DNA of 64,000 nt from Clostridia bacterium (GTDB lineage Bacteria; Bacillota; Thermoanaerobacteria; Thermoanaerobacterales; Thermoanaerobacteraceae): assembly GCA_012840485.1 (NCBI GenBank), contig DULG01000026.1, forward strand, positions 44,652-108,651, read 5' to 3'. Under the pieces are notes generated by a model. It saw only the letters and a program-made list of their open reading frames with translations, was not told the DNA's origin and searched no databases. Below are positions 1 to 10,109 of the stretch, piece by piece; position 1 is the stretch's first letter; each line of letters opens with the position of its first letter. Made by a program: the position numbers and the translations under genes.

Positions 1-944
1 ATCACGGAATTAATGGGATTATAGGTATTTTAATCGCTATTTTTATATTTGTATTTTATGGATATATAATTTTGAGATTAGGTAACAGACTTAATGCCTC
101 CTCCTATAAAAAGGTCATCATGAAGGCTGGAGGGCCTTTATTTGGAAGGGTTATAGATTTAATTGTTACATTTTTTTTGTTTGGAGCACTGTCTGCAATG
201 ATAGCAGGTTGCGGAGCAATCTTTAAAGAACAATATGAGCTTCCCTTTGCTTTTGGTAGTATGGTAATGGCAGTATTATCGGTTGTAACAGTATTAACAG
301 GAATTGGGGGGGTCATTTCTGCTATTTCTTTTGTAGTACCTTTGCTTTTGCTCGCCATAATTATCGTCAGTATTTTTTCACTTTTTTATGTACCAGACAT
401 TACGGTTATAACAACTGCTGATTTTCCTCTTAAAGCTGCGGTAAAAAATTTTGCTCTATCAGGAATACTTTATGCTTCCTATAATCTTTTGATGGCAGTT
501 GCTATTCTTGCTCCTCTTGGACATAAAACCAACAACAGGTCAAAACTAAGATGGGGGGCTGTATTAGGAGGAATGGGATTAGGATTAGGAGCGTTTTTAA
601 TATTTTTTACAATTCTTATAAATATGCCTACTGCTTCTTTATATGAGATACCTATGCTTTATGTTGCCGGCAAGATTTCGCCAGTTTTGAAATTGGTATA
701 CAGTTTTATTTTAATTGCAGAAATATATACTACAGCTGTAGGAAATCTGTATGGATTTGCAGCGAGGTTTACAGAGGTTGGGTCAATGAAATACAAGATT
801 TTTACTATTACTGCAGGAGGAGCTGCACTTATTGCTAGCGGTTTTGGATTTGCAAAACTTGTACATTATCTATATCCTGTAGCAGGATACGGAGGCATTT
901 TGATGCTTATAGGTCTTACCTATGGGATTGTCACACATAAATAA
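1..944 (+). CDS. YkvI-like membrane protein, 5' end outside the window
   Basis: The frame is open from base 3 to the stop at 944, so the start lies upstream and at least 313 residues are visible. It is an integral membrane protein with roughly nine hydrophobic segments and resembles the YkvI family, an uncharacterised group distantly related to APC-type transporters. The early stretch GNRLNASSYKKVI followed by a Gly-rich helix fits that family. A TTG at 72 is only an internal codon: no ribosome binding site precedes it and the frame upstream is also hydrophobic. Substrate unknown. Family assignment is from recall of its pattern, not from a search. Confidence 0.7.
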   Translation, partial: HGINGIIGILIAIFIFVFYGYIILRLGNRLNASSYKKVIMKAGGPLFGRVIDLIVTFFLFGALSAMIAGCGAIFKEQYELPFAFGSMVMAVLSVVTVLTGIGGVISAISFVVPLLLLAIIIVSIFSLFYVPDITVITTADFPLKAAVKNFALSGILYASYNLLMAVAILAPLGHKTNNRSKLRWGAVLGGMGLGLGAFLIFFTILINMPTASLYEIPMLYVAGKISPVLKLVYSFILIAEIYTTAVGNLYGFAARFTEVGSMKYKIFTITAGGAALIASGFGFAKLVHYLYPVAGYGGILMLIGLTYGIVTHK

Positions 945-1039
945 ACGGCAAAAATTAAATTTTATCAATAAAATGTCGAAAAATGTAGAATAGTATGCTA
1001 AAATAATAAATAAGAGCAAAGAAGGACGGAGGTGTAATA

Positions 1040-1699
1040 TTGGGAAAAAAATATTTATATGAGAAAAAAATTATATGCCCGGTATGCAAACAAGAAGTTA
1101 CATATAGCAAAGTTCGGACTTCACAATTAAAGGTCGAGGAAAGAGAAAGGGATTTTTATACAAAGTATAAAGACAATATTAATCCTTTTTTCTACGAAGT
1201 CATTGTTTGCTCAAATTGCGGATATGCAGCTTTGGAGGCCGAATTTGATAAAATTACTAATGACAAAAAAGAAAAGATTTTATCGCTAGTAAGTAGCAAC
1301 TGGGTTAAGAGAGATTTTTCAGGTGAAAGAACTCCTCAAAAAGCTTTAGAAGCTTATTTATTGTCTTTATATTGTTCACAAATAAAAGAGGATAAACCTA
1401 TTATTTTTGCAAAGACTTGTCTTAGAATTGGCTGGATATACAGGATATTACAAGATAAAGAAAATGAAGAAAGATACTTAAAATATGCATTAGACTCTTA
1501 TGTGAAAGCCTTTAGCGGTTCGGACTTGTATGAAGATGAGGTACTCCTCATATATATGATAGCAGAGTTAAATAGGATGCTGGGAAATAGAGAAGAAGCA
1601 TTAAAATGGTATAATAAAGTTATAAACCACCCGGATAGAGCACGTCATAATTTAGTAGTAAATCTCGCTCGAGATGGTTGGCAGAGTTTAAAAGAATGA
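1040..1699 (+). CDS. DUF2225 family protein (zinc-binding, TPR-like)
   Basis: 219 residues. The N-terminal part carries two CxxC pairs (CPVC near residue 13 and CSNCG near 58), consistent with a structural zinc site; the rest is helical with TPR-like spacing (RIGWIYRILQDKENEERYLKYAL and a later repeat ending LKWYNKVI). This matches the DUF2225 family common in Clostridia, whose function is unknown. The start is TTG at 1040 because GGAGGTG at 1028-1034 lies at correct spacing and no ATG is near. It is a single-gene unit ending in an intrinsic terminator. Probably cytoplasmic; no signal peptide is visible. Confidence 0.75.
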   Translation: MGKKYLYEKKIICPVCKQEVTYSKVRTSQLKVEERERDFYTKYKDNINPFFYEVIVCSNCGYAALEAEFDKITNDKKEKILSLVSSNWVKRDFSGERTPQKALEAYLLSLYCSQIKEDKPIIFAKTCLRIGWIYRILQDKENEERYLKYALDSYVKAFSGSDLYEDEVLLIYMIAELNRMLGNREEALKWYNKVINHPDRARHNLVVNLARDGWQSLKE

Positions 1700-1734
1700 G
1701 GGCATGTTTTTTAAAATGCCCTCATATTTTATTT
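1698..1734 (+). terminator. intrinsic terminator after the DUF2225 gene
   Basis: Perfect stem GAGGGCAT (1698-1705) / ATGCCCTC (1716-1723), then ATATTTTATTT. It overlaps the stop codon of the upstream gene. Confidence 0.85.
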
Positions 1735-1766
1735 AGAGGGCAAAAAGTTTAAGAAAGGGGATTAGG

Positions 1767-4442
1767 ATGAATCACAATAAAAAGCAAATGCACCAGGCAG
1801 TGTATTATTTTGATAAGATAGATTTTAGAGGTCTAACAAGTCAAGAAGCACAAAAGAGACTATTAAAGTATGGTTCTAACGCCTTAGAAGAGGGGCATAA
1901 GATTAGTCCTTTGCAAATATTTTTACATCAATTCCAGGATTTTATAGTGATGATTTTGCTGGCTGCTACTTTGATTTCTGCCTTAATGGGAGAATTAGCA
2001 GATGCTTTGACAATAACTATAATTGTCATTTTAAATGCTGTATTAGGATTTATACAGGAATATAGAACGGAGCAATCTTTGGAAGCTTTAAAAAAGCTTG
2101 CGGCACCTATTGCAAAAGTTTTAAGAGATGGAGAAGAAAAAGAGATAGAAGCTTCTCAGGTTGTAATAGATGATATTATTATTTTGGAGGTAGGAGATAG
2201 AGTTCCAGCGGATGCTGTACTGATAGAAAGTCACAATTTAGAAGCGGACGAATCAATTCTAACAGGAGAATCGGTTCCTGTCCATAAAGAAGCTGTTGCC
2301 AATATTAAAAGGTCAACGGTAAATAATAGCAATGTAATATACATGGGTACTATTGTTACAAAAGGGAAGGGCAAGGCAATTGTCACGGCTACAGGGATGC
2401 AGACAGAAATGGGTAAAATTGCAGGGATGATGAAGGAAATTGAAGAAAAGGAAACACCTTTACAGAAAAGGCTTAATAAACTTGGGGAAGTACTAGTAAT
2501 GTGGGCATTGGCTATATGCGGGGTTGTGACGATATTAGGTATAATAAGAGGAGAACCGGTATATTACATGTTTTTATCAGGAGTGAGCCTTGCTGTAGCA
2601 GCTATTCCTGAGGGGCTTCCTGCTGTTGTTACAATTTCTTTAGCAATCGGCGTACAAAGAATGCTTAAAAGAAATGCTTTGGTAAGGAGATTACCTGCTA
2701 TAGAAACTTTAGGATGTACTGATGTGATTTGTACTGATAAGACAGGAACTTTAACAGAGAATAAGATGACAGTTACAAAAGTATTTTGCGATGAAGAAAT
2801 TTTTGAGGTGAAGGGCAATAAAGGCAGAGAAATAACAAAAATAAGAAATAAAGATAGAAGTGCTTTTAGAAAGATGCTAGAAATAGGGGCTTTATGTAAT
2901 AATGCAAAAATTAAAGAAGAGAATGTAAAAATTGTAAGAGAAGTCTTGGCGGAAGAGAAATATATAGGAGATCCTACTGAAGCGGCTATACTTTCTTTTT
3001 CAATAAATTCTGGACTTTCTCTAGATTTTTTAAAAAATATTAAAAGAATAGAAGAAATTCCCTTTGATTCAGAGAGAAAGAGAATGTCTGTCATTGCGGA
3101 GTTAGATGGTGAAAAATATGCGTATGTAAAAGGTGCTCCAGATGTAATATTGGACCTTTGTACATATAAGTACATAGAAGGAAGAGAAGTGCCTCTTACG
3201 GTCTTTGATAAGAAAAGAATATTAGACATCAATGAAAGTTTTGGGAAAGAAGCTTTGAGAGTACTGGCTTTTGCTTACAAAAAGCTTCCTCCTAAATTTC
3301 CAATGGTTGCGGAGTTTGTAGAAAGAGATTTGGTTTTTGTAGGTTTAGAAGGGATGATAGACCCCCCCCGCAAAGAGGTATATGATGCAGTTTTAAAATG
3401 TAAAATGGCTGGGATAAAGCCAGTTATGATAACAGGTGACCATAAGGTTACTGCAACTGCTATAGCAAAAGAGTTAAAAATATTAGGAGAGAAGGACAAA
3501 GTAGTGACAGGTAAAGACTTAGATGAAATGGAAGATAAGGAACTTGAGAAAGTTTGTATAGATGTCAGTGTCTATGCAAGGGTTACACCTAAACACAAAT
3601 ATAGGATTGTCAAAGCGCTTAAAAATCGTGGTTTTACTGTTGCCATGACAGGGGATGGAGTAAATGATGCACCTGCTTTGAAAGAAGCAGATATAGGGAT
3701 TGCTATGGGAAAAGGAGGGACAGAGGTTGCAAAAGAGGCTTCTTCCATGATTTTGTTGGATGACAATTTTGCTACTATCGTGGCAGCTGTTGAAGAGGGA
3801 AGAATAATTTATGACAATATACGAAAGTTTATACGATTTTTACTTTCTTGTAATCTTGGAGAGGTTTTGACTATGTTTTTTGCTGCTTTAATGTCCTTAA
3901 AATTGCCCCTTGCCCCAATTCAAATATTAATGGTCAATCTTGTTACTGATGGGTTGCCGGCTTTAGCTCTAGGGATGGATCCTCCTGAAAAAGATATAAT
4001 GATGATGAGACCAAGAAATGCTAAAGAAAGTGTGTTTTCAAGAGGGTTGGGTATAAGAATCATTATAGTGGGATTTTTAATGGCATTGAGTACGCTTGGA
4101 GCATATGTATTTGCTTTAAGTTATGGGACATTGGAAAAAGCTAGAACTATAGCTTTTGCTACATTAGTGATGGTAGAGCTGATACATGCCTTTGAATGTA
4201 GGTCAGAAAGAAATTTAATTTTTGAGATAGGGATTTTTACTAATCCTTACTTGGTGTTAGCAGTTTTAACATCATTTTTGCTTTTCTTAGTTACAATATA
4301 TATTCCACCTTTAAGTGTTGTGTTTAAGACAACAGTGCTTACTGGCTATGATTGGCTGGTCGTGGTGTTTTTCTCTTCAATAGAATTTGTATTTAACAAT
4401 CTTTATACTGCTTATATAGTACCATTAATAAAGGCGAAGTAA
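1767..4442 (+). CDS. calcium-transporting P-type ATPase (P2A, SERCA-like)
   Basis: 891 residues, the normal length of bacterial Ca2+-ATPases. It pumps cations out of the cell at the cost of ATP. In order: an N-terminal cation-ATPase domain, the TGES dephosphorylation motif near residue 166, PEGLP in transmembrane helix 4 near 280, the phosphorylation motif DKTGT with Asp near 324, a nucleotide-binding domain containing KGAPD, the hinge GDGVNDAP near 630, and a C-terminal block of transmembrane helices with [18 protein letters not shown] rather than CPC excludes a heavy-metal P1B pump. Start ATG follows AAGAAAGGGG. It is monocistronic and shares a terminator with the convergent gene downstream. 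Exact ion specificity (Ca2+ versus Mn2+) cannot be settled from sequence. Confidence 0.92.
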   Translation: MNHNKKQMHQAVYYFDKIDFRGLTSQEAQKRLLKYGSNALEEGHKISPLQIFLHQFQDFIVMILLAATLISALMGELADALTITIIVILNAVLGFIQEYRTEQSLEALKKLAAPIAKVLRDGEEKEIEASQVVIDDIIILEVGDRVPADAVLIESHNLEADESILTGESVPVHKEAVANIKRSTVNNSNVIYMGTIVTKGKGKAIVTATGMQTEMGKIAGMMKEIEEKETPLQKRLNKLGEVLVMWALAICGVVTILGIIRGEPVYYMFLSGVSLAVAAIPEGLPAVVTISLAIGVQRMLKRNALVRRLPAIETLGCTDVICTDKTGTLTENKMTVTKVFCDEEIFEVKGNKGREITKIRNKDRSAFRKMLEIGALCNNAKIKEENVKIVREVLAEEKYIGDPTEAAILSFSINSGLSLDFLKNIKRIEEIPFDSERKRMSVIAELDGEKYAYVKGAPDVILDLCTYKYIEGREVPLTVFDKKRILDINESFGKEALRVLAFAYKKLPPKFPMVAEFVERDLVFVGLEGMIDPPRKEVYDAVLKCKMAGIKPVMITGDHKVTATAIAKELKILGEKDKVVTGKDLDEMEDKELEKVCIDVSVYARVTPKHKYRIVKALKNRGFTVAMTGDGVNDAPALKEADIGIAMGKGGTEVAKEASSMILLDDNFATIVAAVEEGRIIYDNIRKFIRFLLSCNLGEVLTMFFAALMSLKLPLAPIQILMVNLVTDGLPALALGMDPPEKDIMMMRPRNAKESVFSRGLGIRIIIVGFLMALSTLGAYVFALSYGTLEKARTIAFATLVMVELIHAFECRSERNLIFEIGIFTNPYLVLAVLTSFLLFLVTIYIPPLSVVFKTTVLTGYDWLVVVFFSSIEFVFNNLYTAYIVPLIKAK

Positions 4443-4456
4443 AGTCACTTCGCCTT
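4431..4456. terminator. bidirectional terminator
   Basis: Perfect 10-bp stem AAGGCGAAGT (4431-4440) / ACTTCGCCTT (4447-4456) with a 6-nt loop, spanning the stop of the ATPase gene and the stop of the convergent 111-residue gene. Confidence 0.8.
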
Positions 4457-4780
4457 AGTTTGTAATACTTTTAGAGAATATCGCAATTCTAAATAATTTA
4501 CTAATTTTGCAATTAAATCTTTTTTGTCACTATCCAACCAGTGCCACTTATGTCTGTAGTCTGCTATCACTGTCCTGGCAAATTCTTTTGGAGATTTAAG
4601 GGAAAATCTTTTATAGACAAACAACCGTGAAACTTTTCCATCCCCTTTTTCTAATGTAGAAGGATTTATACCGTAATTTACTTTTTCTTGTTGCACTAAT
4701 GCATACCAGTTATAATCATCAATTTTTCCGTAAATTATCCCATACCGGTTATTTTTGCTTTCAATTGTTATTTTGGGCAT
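4445..4780 (-). CDS. conserved-looking hypothetical protein, 111 residues
   Basis: I do not recognise this protein. It is small, basic and rich in aromatic residues (YGIIYGKIDDYNWYALVQQE near the N-terminus, HKWHWLDSDKKDL near residue 80), without signal peptide or membrane helix. Start ATG at 4780 has GGAGGT about 8 nt upstream, so expression is credible. It is single and points away from ndk; nothing nearby suggests a role. Confidence 0.65.
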   Translation of the reverse strand: MPKITIESKNNRYGIIYGKIDDYNWYALVQQEKVNYGINPSTLEKGDGKVSRLFVYKRFSLKSPKEFARTVIADYRHKWHWLDSDKKDLIAKLVNYLELRYSLKVLQTKAK

Positions 4781-4836
4781 ACATATACCTCCAATAGATT
4801 TCTCTATTAGAGTTTATGCCCTGTCCACAAAAATAT

Positions 4837-5244
4837 TCATGCTAATTCAGGAAACCACAGTGCTATCTCTCTTTTTGCAGATTCTATACTATCTGAACCG
4901 TGAATAATATTATAGGTTGTTTGAGAGGCAAAATCACCTCTTATTGTGCCAGGAAGAGCTTCTTCTACTTTTGTAGCTCCGTTTAGCAGTCTTACTAATG
5001 TTACTGCGTTTTCTCCTTCTAATACCATTGCGAAGACGGGTCCGGAGGACATATACTTTATTAAAGGTTCGTAATAAGGCTTGCCTTTATGTTCCTCGTA
5101 ATGTTTTTCTAAAAGTTCAATTGTCGGAGTTATTATTTTTGCCGCTTTAAGTCGCAGTCCCTTATTTTCATATCTTCTTAAAATTTCTCCAATAAGTCCC
5201 CTTCTTACGCCATCAGGTTTTACAATAGCAAGGGTGGTTTCCAT
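4837..5244 (-). CDS. ndk: nucleoside diphosphate kinase
   Basis: 135 residues from the chosen ATG. It transfers the gamma-phosphate between nucleoside triphosphates and diphosphates through a phospho-histidine. The N-terminal TLAIVKPDGVRRGLIGEI and the active-site region NIIHGSDS (catalytic His) are diagnostic. A TTG at 5253 lies in frame, but it sits directly on the AAAGGA ribosome binding site, whereas ATG at 5244 is spaced correctly and gives the canonical METTLAIVKPDG start. The start lies 5 bp past the stop of the MFS gene, so the two are probably co-transcribed and translationally coupled. Length is normal for the family. Confidence 0.95.
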   Translation of the reverse strand: METTLAIVKPDGVRRGLIGEILRRYENKGLRLKAAKIITPTIELLEKHYEEHKGKPYYEPLIKYMSSGPVFAMVLEGENAVTLVRLLNGATKVEEALPGTIRGDFASQTTYNIIHGSDSIESAKREIALWFPELA

Positions 5245-5249
5245 ATAGA

Positions 5250-6644
5250 TCAATCCTTTCTTTGTATTTTAATACTATCTCTTACAAGAGAAGTAAAAGC
5301 ACAGATTAGCGAAAAAATACCTGCTGCTATATAAGCTTCTTTAATTGCACTCATAAAAGATATATTAAACGATAAGTTTAGAGATTGATAGACCTTTAAC
5401 CTATTAGTAAATATTGCACCACCTATAGCAATGCCCATTACCATTCCTACATTTCTCATTGTTGCAAGGAAGGCGGAGGCTACCCCTAATCTGTTTTTGG
5501 GTGCACTTCCCATTACTGCACTGTTATTTGGCGTTTGGAAGATAGCATTTCCTATTCCAAAAAGCGCAAGGCGAAACATAATGGCAAACATAGTAGATTT
5601 TTCCGTTAAAGTTGCCATGAGAAAAAGGGCTGTTGCAGAAATTAGTGCACCAATAGTTGATAAAATTTGAGCGCCGTATCTATCAGCTAAAATGCCGCTT
5701 AAAGGTGCTACGACGAACATAACGAGAGGAAAAGAAGTCATGATTATACCTGTTTTTTCAGTAGTAAATCCTAGATGCTGAAGGAGAAAAGGGGTTAAAA
5801 AAGTCATCGTATACTGGGCCATAAAGTTTAGCAGGGTGCTTATATTTCCAAAAGTAAAAGACCTTATTTTAAAAAGGGAAAAGTCAAACATAGGAAACTC
5901 TACTTTGTTTTCTATATTGGTAAAAATTATCAAAAATGCTATTGATGTAACTAATGCGACTATGCTTGTAAGAGATGACCAACCCCATGTTCCACCTTCT
6001 GAAATAAAAAGCAAAAGGCTTGCAAGAAAAGCAAAAAAAGAAATAGAGCCATAAGGATCGAATTTTTCAGGTATTCCTTTGTTGTCAGGGACCACAATAT
6101 GAGCCCATATGTAACCTATTATACCGATAGGTACGTTTATGTAAAATATAGAGGGCCATCCTAAGTATTTTAAAAGGAACCCTCCTAATGTGGGGCCTAT
6201 TGCAAGACCAATTGATATAGACATAGCATTGATGCCAAGAGCTTTGCCTCTTTCGTTTGGAGGAAAAACAGCTGTAATTATGGCAGAAGACATTGACATA
6301 AGCATAGCAGCTCCTACTGCTTGAAAAGCTCTCATAATTATCAACATATATATATTTACGGAAAGACTTAAAATCACAGAAGAAATTGAAAAAGTCAAAA
6401 GGCCATATTGATACAGCTTTTTGTAACCTAACATGTCACCAAGTCTTCCAAAAGTCATCATTAAGCTACTTACAACTAAGAGATATATCATGGAGACCCA
6501 GCTTACTGTTGTTATGTTAGTGTGAAAAATTTTTGTGAATTCTGGCATTGCTATGTTGACAACACTTCCATCGATTGGTCCCATAATACTGCCTATGACG
6601 ACTGCAGAAAGTATTATCCATTTATTGTAGTGTTTTTGTGTCAT
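5250..6644 (-). CDS. MFS drug exporter, DHA2 (EmrB/QacA) family
   Basis: 464 residues with about 14 hydrophobic segments, the DHA2 layout. The proton-antiporter motif GPIDGSVVNIAMPEF in helix 1, GRLGDMLGYKKLY in the helix 2-3 loop (motif A) and GPTLGGFL in helix 5 (motif C) identify a drug:H+ antiporter of the EmrB/QacA type. It sits in the cytoplasmic membrane and exports hydrophobic compounds; the substrate is unknown. Start ATG has GGAGGG upstream. It precedes ndk in the same operon; that pairing is unusual and may be only positional. No regulator gene is adjacent. Confidence 0.88.
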   Translation of the reverse strand: MTQKHYNKWIILSAVVIGSIMGPIDGSVVNIAMPEFTKIFHTNITTVSWVSMIYLLVVSSLMMTFGRLGDMLGYKKLYQYGLLTFSISSVILSLSVNIYMLIIMRAFQAVGAAMLMSMSSAIITAVFPPNERGKALGINAMSISIGLAIGPTLGGFLLKYLGWPSIFYINVPIGIIGYIWAHIVVPDNKGIPEKFDPYGSISFFAFLASLLLFISEGGTWGWSSLTSIVALVTSIAFLIIFTNIENKVEFPMFDFSLFKIRSFTFGNISTLLNFMAQYTMTFLTPFLLQHLGFTTEKTGIIMTSFPLVMFVVAPLSGILADRYGAQILSTIGALISATALFLMATLTEKSTMFAIMFRLALFGIGNAIFQTPNNSAVMGSAPKNRLGVASAFLATMRNVGMVMGIAIGGAIFTNRLKVYQSLNLSFNISFMSAIKEAYIAAGIFSLICAFTSLVRDSIKIQRKD

Positions 6645-6698
6645 TCATATCCCTCCGCTACAGTAAATTATATCACAAAGTTTGGCAAAAGATAAATG

Positions 6699-6727
6699 TT
6701 GAAAAAAAAGGTATTGTACACTATAAT
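6699..6727 (+). promoter_or_regulatory. sigma-A type promoter of amj
   Basis: TTGAAA (6699-6704), 17-bp spacer, TATAAT (6722-6727), about 35 bp upstream of the amj start and divergent from the MFS gene. Confidence 0.7.
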
Positions 6728-6765
6728 TATAAGGGAATTTAAAATAAAGGATGGCTGGAAAACAA

Positions 6766-7575
6766 ATGATAGATATAAAAAGACTTTTGATAGTAGCTTT
6801 TTTTACAATGATAATTAATTTAATTGATACACTTTCTTATTCTATTAGACCTTCTGGTGTAAGAACTCGGAAAATTGCTGTTGCTCTTTCTCTTTTTAAC
6901 ATTATGGCTGTAATATCAAGACTATCAAATATGATTCAAGCACCTTTTCTTGGCAGTATTGTAGATATGGCGATAAAAATGGACAAGGTTCATCTCCTAC
7001 AAAATGATATGAGAATTGTACTTTTTTCAGCTACATTAGGGGCATTAATAGGAGCACCCCTGATGCCCACTTTTGTATCGATTTTTACTGTTGCCATAAA
7101 TGGAATGGAAGGAGCTGGAACAGTCCCTAAGCTTATTCTTAAGGGATTTAGATGGAGTAATTTAAAAAAGATAAAGAAAAAGATTGTCATCCCAAGGCTG
7201 TCTATGTTAAAAGGTGTGTGGAAGGCTAACATACCAAAAACTTTTTTGATATATAACGTTATTATTACTTCTATTTACACAACAGGGATTATATCTTCAC
7301 TTTATGCCGGAGCTATTATTCCTGAGTATAGAATTACAGCCAGTCAGCTTTCGGGTATTGTAAATGGATTTGCGACTGTATTGTTTACCGTTGTAGTTGA
7401 CCCTGTGGCGGCTCTTATAACTGATCAGGCCTTAAGTGGTAGAAGGACCCAACATGATGTGGACAGTATGGTAGTGCTTCTTGTGTTGGGGAAAATTGTG
7501 GGTACTGTGCTGGCACAGCTTATATTTATACCAGCTGCAGATTTGATACTGTTTGTTACAAAATTGATAGTTTAG
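6766..7575 (+). CDS. amj: lipid II flippase Amj
   Basis: 269 residues, the same length as Bacillus subtilis Amj (YdaH). Amj moves the peptidoglycan precursor lipid II across the membrane and can replace MurJ. The family signature near the N-terminus is clear: LIDTLSYSIRPSGVRT, AVALSLFNIMAVISR, NMIQAPFLGSIVD. About six to seven hydrophobic segments follow. An in-frame ATG at 6751 gives five extra residues but lies directly on AAGG; ATG 6766 is better spaced behind AAAGGATGG and aligns with the family start. It is single, with its own promoter. In B. subtilis amj is controlled by the envelope-stress factor sigma-M; here the visible promoter is of the housekeeping type. Confidence 0.85.
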   Translation: MIDIKRLLIVAFFTMIINLIDTLSYSIRPSGVRTRKIAVALSLFNIMAVISRLSNMIQAPFLGSIVDMAIKMDKVHLLQNDMRIVLFSATLGALIGAPLMPTFVSIFTVAINGMEGAGTVPKLILKGFRWSNLKKIKKKIVIPRLSMLKGVWKANIPKTFLIYNVIITSIYTTGIISSLYAGAIIPEYRITASQLSGIVNGFATVLFTVVVDPVAALITDQALSGRRTQHDVDSMVVLLVLGKIVGTVLAQLIFIPAADLILFVTKLIV

Positions 7576-7685
7576 CAAAAAAAATAAAAAAATTTTAATA
7601 CACTTTTTAAGAAAATGGTGTATAATAAAAATTAAAATAAGATTTAATTGCTCTAAGCAATTTGCAGTTAAAGGAGATGGGGTTA

Positions 7686-8174
7686 TTGTATTTCACTAGT
7701 CCAACCAAAGGGAAAATGCATATAGATAAAATGTTTGAAGATATCATGGAATTTGTTGAAGGAGACCGGCAATCTAATTATAAATTAATGGTAGGTACAG
7801 ATTCTCAACCCGGCAAATCTGTTTGCTTTGTTACTGCAGTAATTATATATCGCGAAGGGAAAGGTGCGCGGTATTATTATAGGAAATTTTATAATAAAAA
7901 AGTACTGTCTTTGAAGCAAAGGATTTTTATGGAGGCTACTTATAGTATTGAAATAGCAAATCAGCTTTTTGAAAAAATCAATCAAACAAACAAAAAAGAT
8001 ATAAATATACAGATCCATTTAGACGTAGGAGAAAATGGCAAGACAAGAGATATTATAAAAGAAGTTGTAAATATGGTTTTAGGATGTGGATTTGAAGCAC
8101 AAGTTAAACCTGCTTCTTATGGAGCTAGCAAAGAGGCTGATAAACATACAAAAAGCATGGCTAATATTGGATAA
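7686..8174 (+). CDS. YkuK/DUF458 family, RNase H-like protein
   Basis: 162 residues from the chosen start. KLMVGTDSQPGKSVCFVTAVIIY followed by HLDVGENGKTRDIIKE resembles the DUF458 (YkuK) group, which has a predicted RNase H-like fold with conserved acidic residues (D of GTDSQ, D of HLDVGENG). Biochemical role is not established. Start: AAAGGAG at 7670-7676 favours TTG at 7686 (spacing 9) over ATG 7677 (spacing 0) and TTG 7662, which lies before the ribosome binding site. Single gene with its own terminator. Confidence 0.72.
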   Translation: MYFTSPTKGKMHIDKMFEDIMEFVEGDRQSNYKLMVGTDSQPGKSVCFVTAVIIYREGKGARYYYRKFYNKKVLSLKQRIFMEATYSIEIANQLFEKINQTNKKDINIQIHLDVGENGKTRDIIKEVVNMVLGCGFEAQVKPASYGASKEADKHTKSMANIG

Positions 8175-8200
8175 GACCTCCCGAGGGAGGTCTTATTTTT
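8173..8200. terminator. terminator between convergent genes
   Basis: Perfect stem AAGACCTCC (8173-8181) / GGAGGTCTT (8186-8194), then ATTTTT. It can serve the YkuK gene on the plus strand and sits at the end of the convergent PAP2 gene. Confidence 0.85.
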
Positions 8201-9068
8201 ATGCTTTTATTGCTTTATCGTTTAGTTTAAAAAGATTGAATATATAAGGTGCCCCAAGAGAAAGCCATAAGCCACAAATTGCATACCTTATAGCGTTAAA
8301 AATATTTCCAGAAGGCAACACAAATTTTAATCCCTCTTTAAGTGCAAAAAATACAATTATGCCAATTAGTAACTTTAAAATTTGCTTTTGAAGAGGAGCA
8401 TGGACAGTAAAATCAAATTTTTCTTTGTCTATAAAATAACCTATTAAAGTACCAGAAATTAAGCCCATGTATTCATAAATATCCTTGTGAGGGAAAATTA
8501 ATATAAAAAGCGCAGGGATTAAAATTGACAAAATAACTTTAAAAGATAAACTTATGTTAAAAGTGCTTTCTTTTATAATACTATCAATAAGTTCACTTAA
8601 AATTATAATTAAAATAGCTATCAATATTCCTCCAGCAATATCCATTGGCCAATGGACTCCTAAGTACATTCTGGAGAAGGAGACTAGTAACACAATAGCA
8701 GTTCCTACATACCACAACCATTTTTTTTGATAATGCACCATTAAAGTCCCCCAAAGAGTTGTAGAACCTTGTGCATGACCGCTAGGAAAAGAATATCCTC
8801 CTGCCGATTGTGTAAAAATAGACCTTATTCCTGGATATCCTATGGGCCTGGCTATTTTTGTTGTCTCTTTCAAAACAGTATTTACATAGATAGAGCTTAT
8901 CAAGATGAGTCCCAGCTTTAAACCAAATCTTTTATCTACACACCAATAAAAGATTGGAATAAAAATAAAATAAAAACCTGAGCTTCCCAACATGGTTACA
9001 GCTATAAAAAAATAATCTAAAAAAGGATTTGAAATTGTTTGAATAGCTTTTAATATTTCTGCTTGCAT
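8199..9068 (-). CDS. PAP2-family membrane phosphatase
   Basis: 289 residues from the chosen start. It belongs to the PAP2 superfamily, which dephosphorylates lipid phosphates or undecaprenyl diphosphate at the membrane. The three-part active site is visible: KETTKIARPIG, then SFPSGHAQGS, then SRMYLGVHWPMDIAGG, the last with the nucleophile-activating His. Several hydrophobic helices surround it, and a longer C-terminal membrane region follows. A frame extension to 9098 exists, but GAGGTG lies just upstream of ATG 9068, so that is the start. Substrate not resolved; undecaprenyl-PP recycling is one option. Confidence 0.85.
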   Translation of the reverse strand: MQAEILKAIQTISNPFLDYFFIAVTMLGSSGFYFIFIPIFYWCVDKRFGLKLGLILISSIYVNTVLKETTKIARPIGYPGIRSIFTQSAGGYSFPSGHAQGSTTLWGTLMVHYQKKWLWYVGTAIVLLVSFSRMYLGVHWPMDIAGGILIAILIIILSELIDSIIKESTFNISLSFKVILSILIPALFILIFPHKDIYEYMGLISGTLIGYFIDKEKFDFTVHAPLQKQILKLLIGIIVFFALKEGLKFVLPSGNIFNAIRYAICGLWLSLGAPYIFNLFKLNDKAIKA

Positions 9069-9217
9069 TTTATCACCTCGATATATATAATTCACCAAAA
9101 AAATTTATTTTCCTTCATGGTTAAAAAATTTAACAAAAATTTAAAGAAAAAAATAAAAAGTGTGGTAAAATTTATATAAGCATAATTTTGAATTTAAAAA
9201 ATTGGGAGGTTATAGAA

Positions 9218-9964
9218 GTGAATTTTTTAGAGAGATTATATGGGATACTTTTTCAGCCGGTAGAAACTATAAAAGAGATTGTAAGGGAAAAACCGATTTG
9301 GCAAGCTGCTGTTGTCATTATAGTTACAGGACTATTGACTGTGACAAGCAATTATAGGTTTACAATGGTTGGTACAGATTTTTTTACTTCCAGCTCAGGT
9401 ATGCCTGATGTTGGGAGGCTAAGAGCTTTATTTGTTCCGATGGCTGTATTTGGGAGTATATTTATAGCTCCTTTGACTTACTTTGTTTATGCAGCAGTGT
9501 ATCACTTTTTAGCGGAAATTTTAGAAGGTAAAATGTATGCTAAAGTGGAAGATAATGTATCTTTTGATCAAATTGAAGAGAATAATGCTGAAATTGAACA
9601 AAAGGCAAGCGGTGAGAAAGAAGAGGTAGTAATAGGTACAGCAAAGGGATTGTATTCTGCAATAGGGTTTGCAAAACTTCCCATGATTTTTATGGTTGTT
9701 GTAAACTTATTTGTACGTTTGTTAAATTCAAGAGCTGGCTTAATACTTACGTATTTATTTTTAGCGATATTTACTGTATGGGTAATTGTTTTAGAAATTA
9801 TAGCTATAAAGGAAAATTATAAAATGAGTACGGGGAATGCAGTGCTTGTATATTTTCTTCCCTACATAGTTTTGGTCGTTTTATTCATCATAATGATAAT
9901 TTTTGCAGGTGCTGCATTTATAAGCGTGTTTTCAGATATTTTAAAAAATGTTCCATTACAGTAG
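9218..9964 (+). CDS. Yip1-family membrane protein
   Basis: 248 residues with five hydrophobic segments and an acidic cytoplasmic insert around residues 105-145. FLERLYGILFQPVETIKEIVREKPIWQAA at the N-terminus and the LPMIF segment in the middle match the Yip1 domain of Firmicutes, a family of uncharacterised membrane proteins. The start is GTG 9218, seven bases behind GGGAGGT; the TTG at 9188 lies before the ribosome binding site. Single gene ending in a strong terminator. Function unknown. Confidence 0.72.
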   Translation: MNFLERLYGILFQPVETIKEIVREKPIWQAAVVIIVTGLLTVTSNYRFTMVGTDFFTSSSGMPDVGRLRALFVPMAVFGSIFIAPLTYFVYAAVYHFLAEILEGKMYAKVEDNVSFDQIEENNAEIEQKASGEKEEVVIGTAKGLYSAIGFAKLPMIFMVVVNLFVRLLNSRAGLILTYLFLAIFTVWVIVLEIIAIKENYKMSTGNAVLVYFLPYIVLVVLFIIMIIFAGAAFISVFSDILKNVPLQ

Positions 9965-9986
9965 AATATAAAGTTACGGACTTTTT

Positions 9987-10018
9987 AAAAGAAGAGGAGA
10001 TTTTCTCCTCTTCTTTTA
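9987..10018 (+). terminator. intrinsic terminator
   Basis: Stem of 14 bp, AAAAGAAGAGGAGA paired with TCTCCTCTTCTTTT, short T-rich loop, followed by ATATTTTATTT. Confidence 0.85.
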
Positions 10019-10109
10019 TATTTTATTTGTCGAAAATTATTTTCTACTTTTTAGCAGGATTTTTTAAATTTATAAAGAATATATAATTAATAGATAGGTG
10101 GTGTTGAAT

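Noticed and set aside
2564..3232. 222-codon minus-strand frame inside the P-type ATPase gene
   Set aside because: It is opposite to conserved motifs of the ATPase, has Ser/Ile-rich composition typical of antisense frames, and no ribosome binding site.
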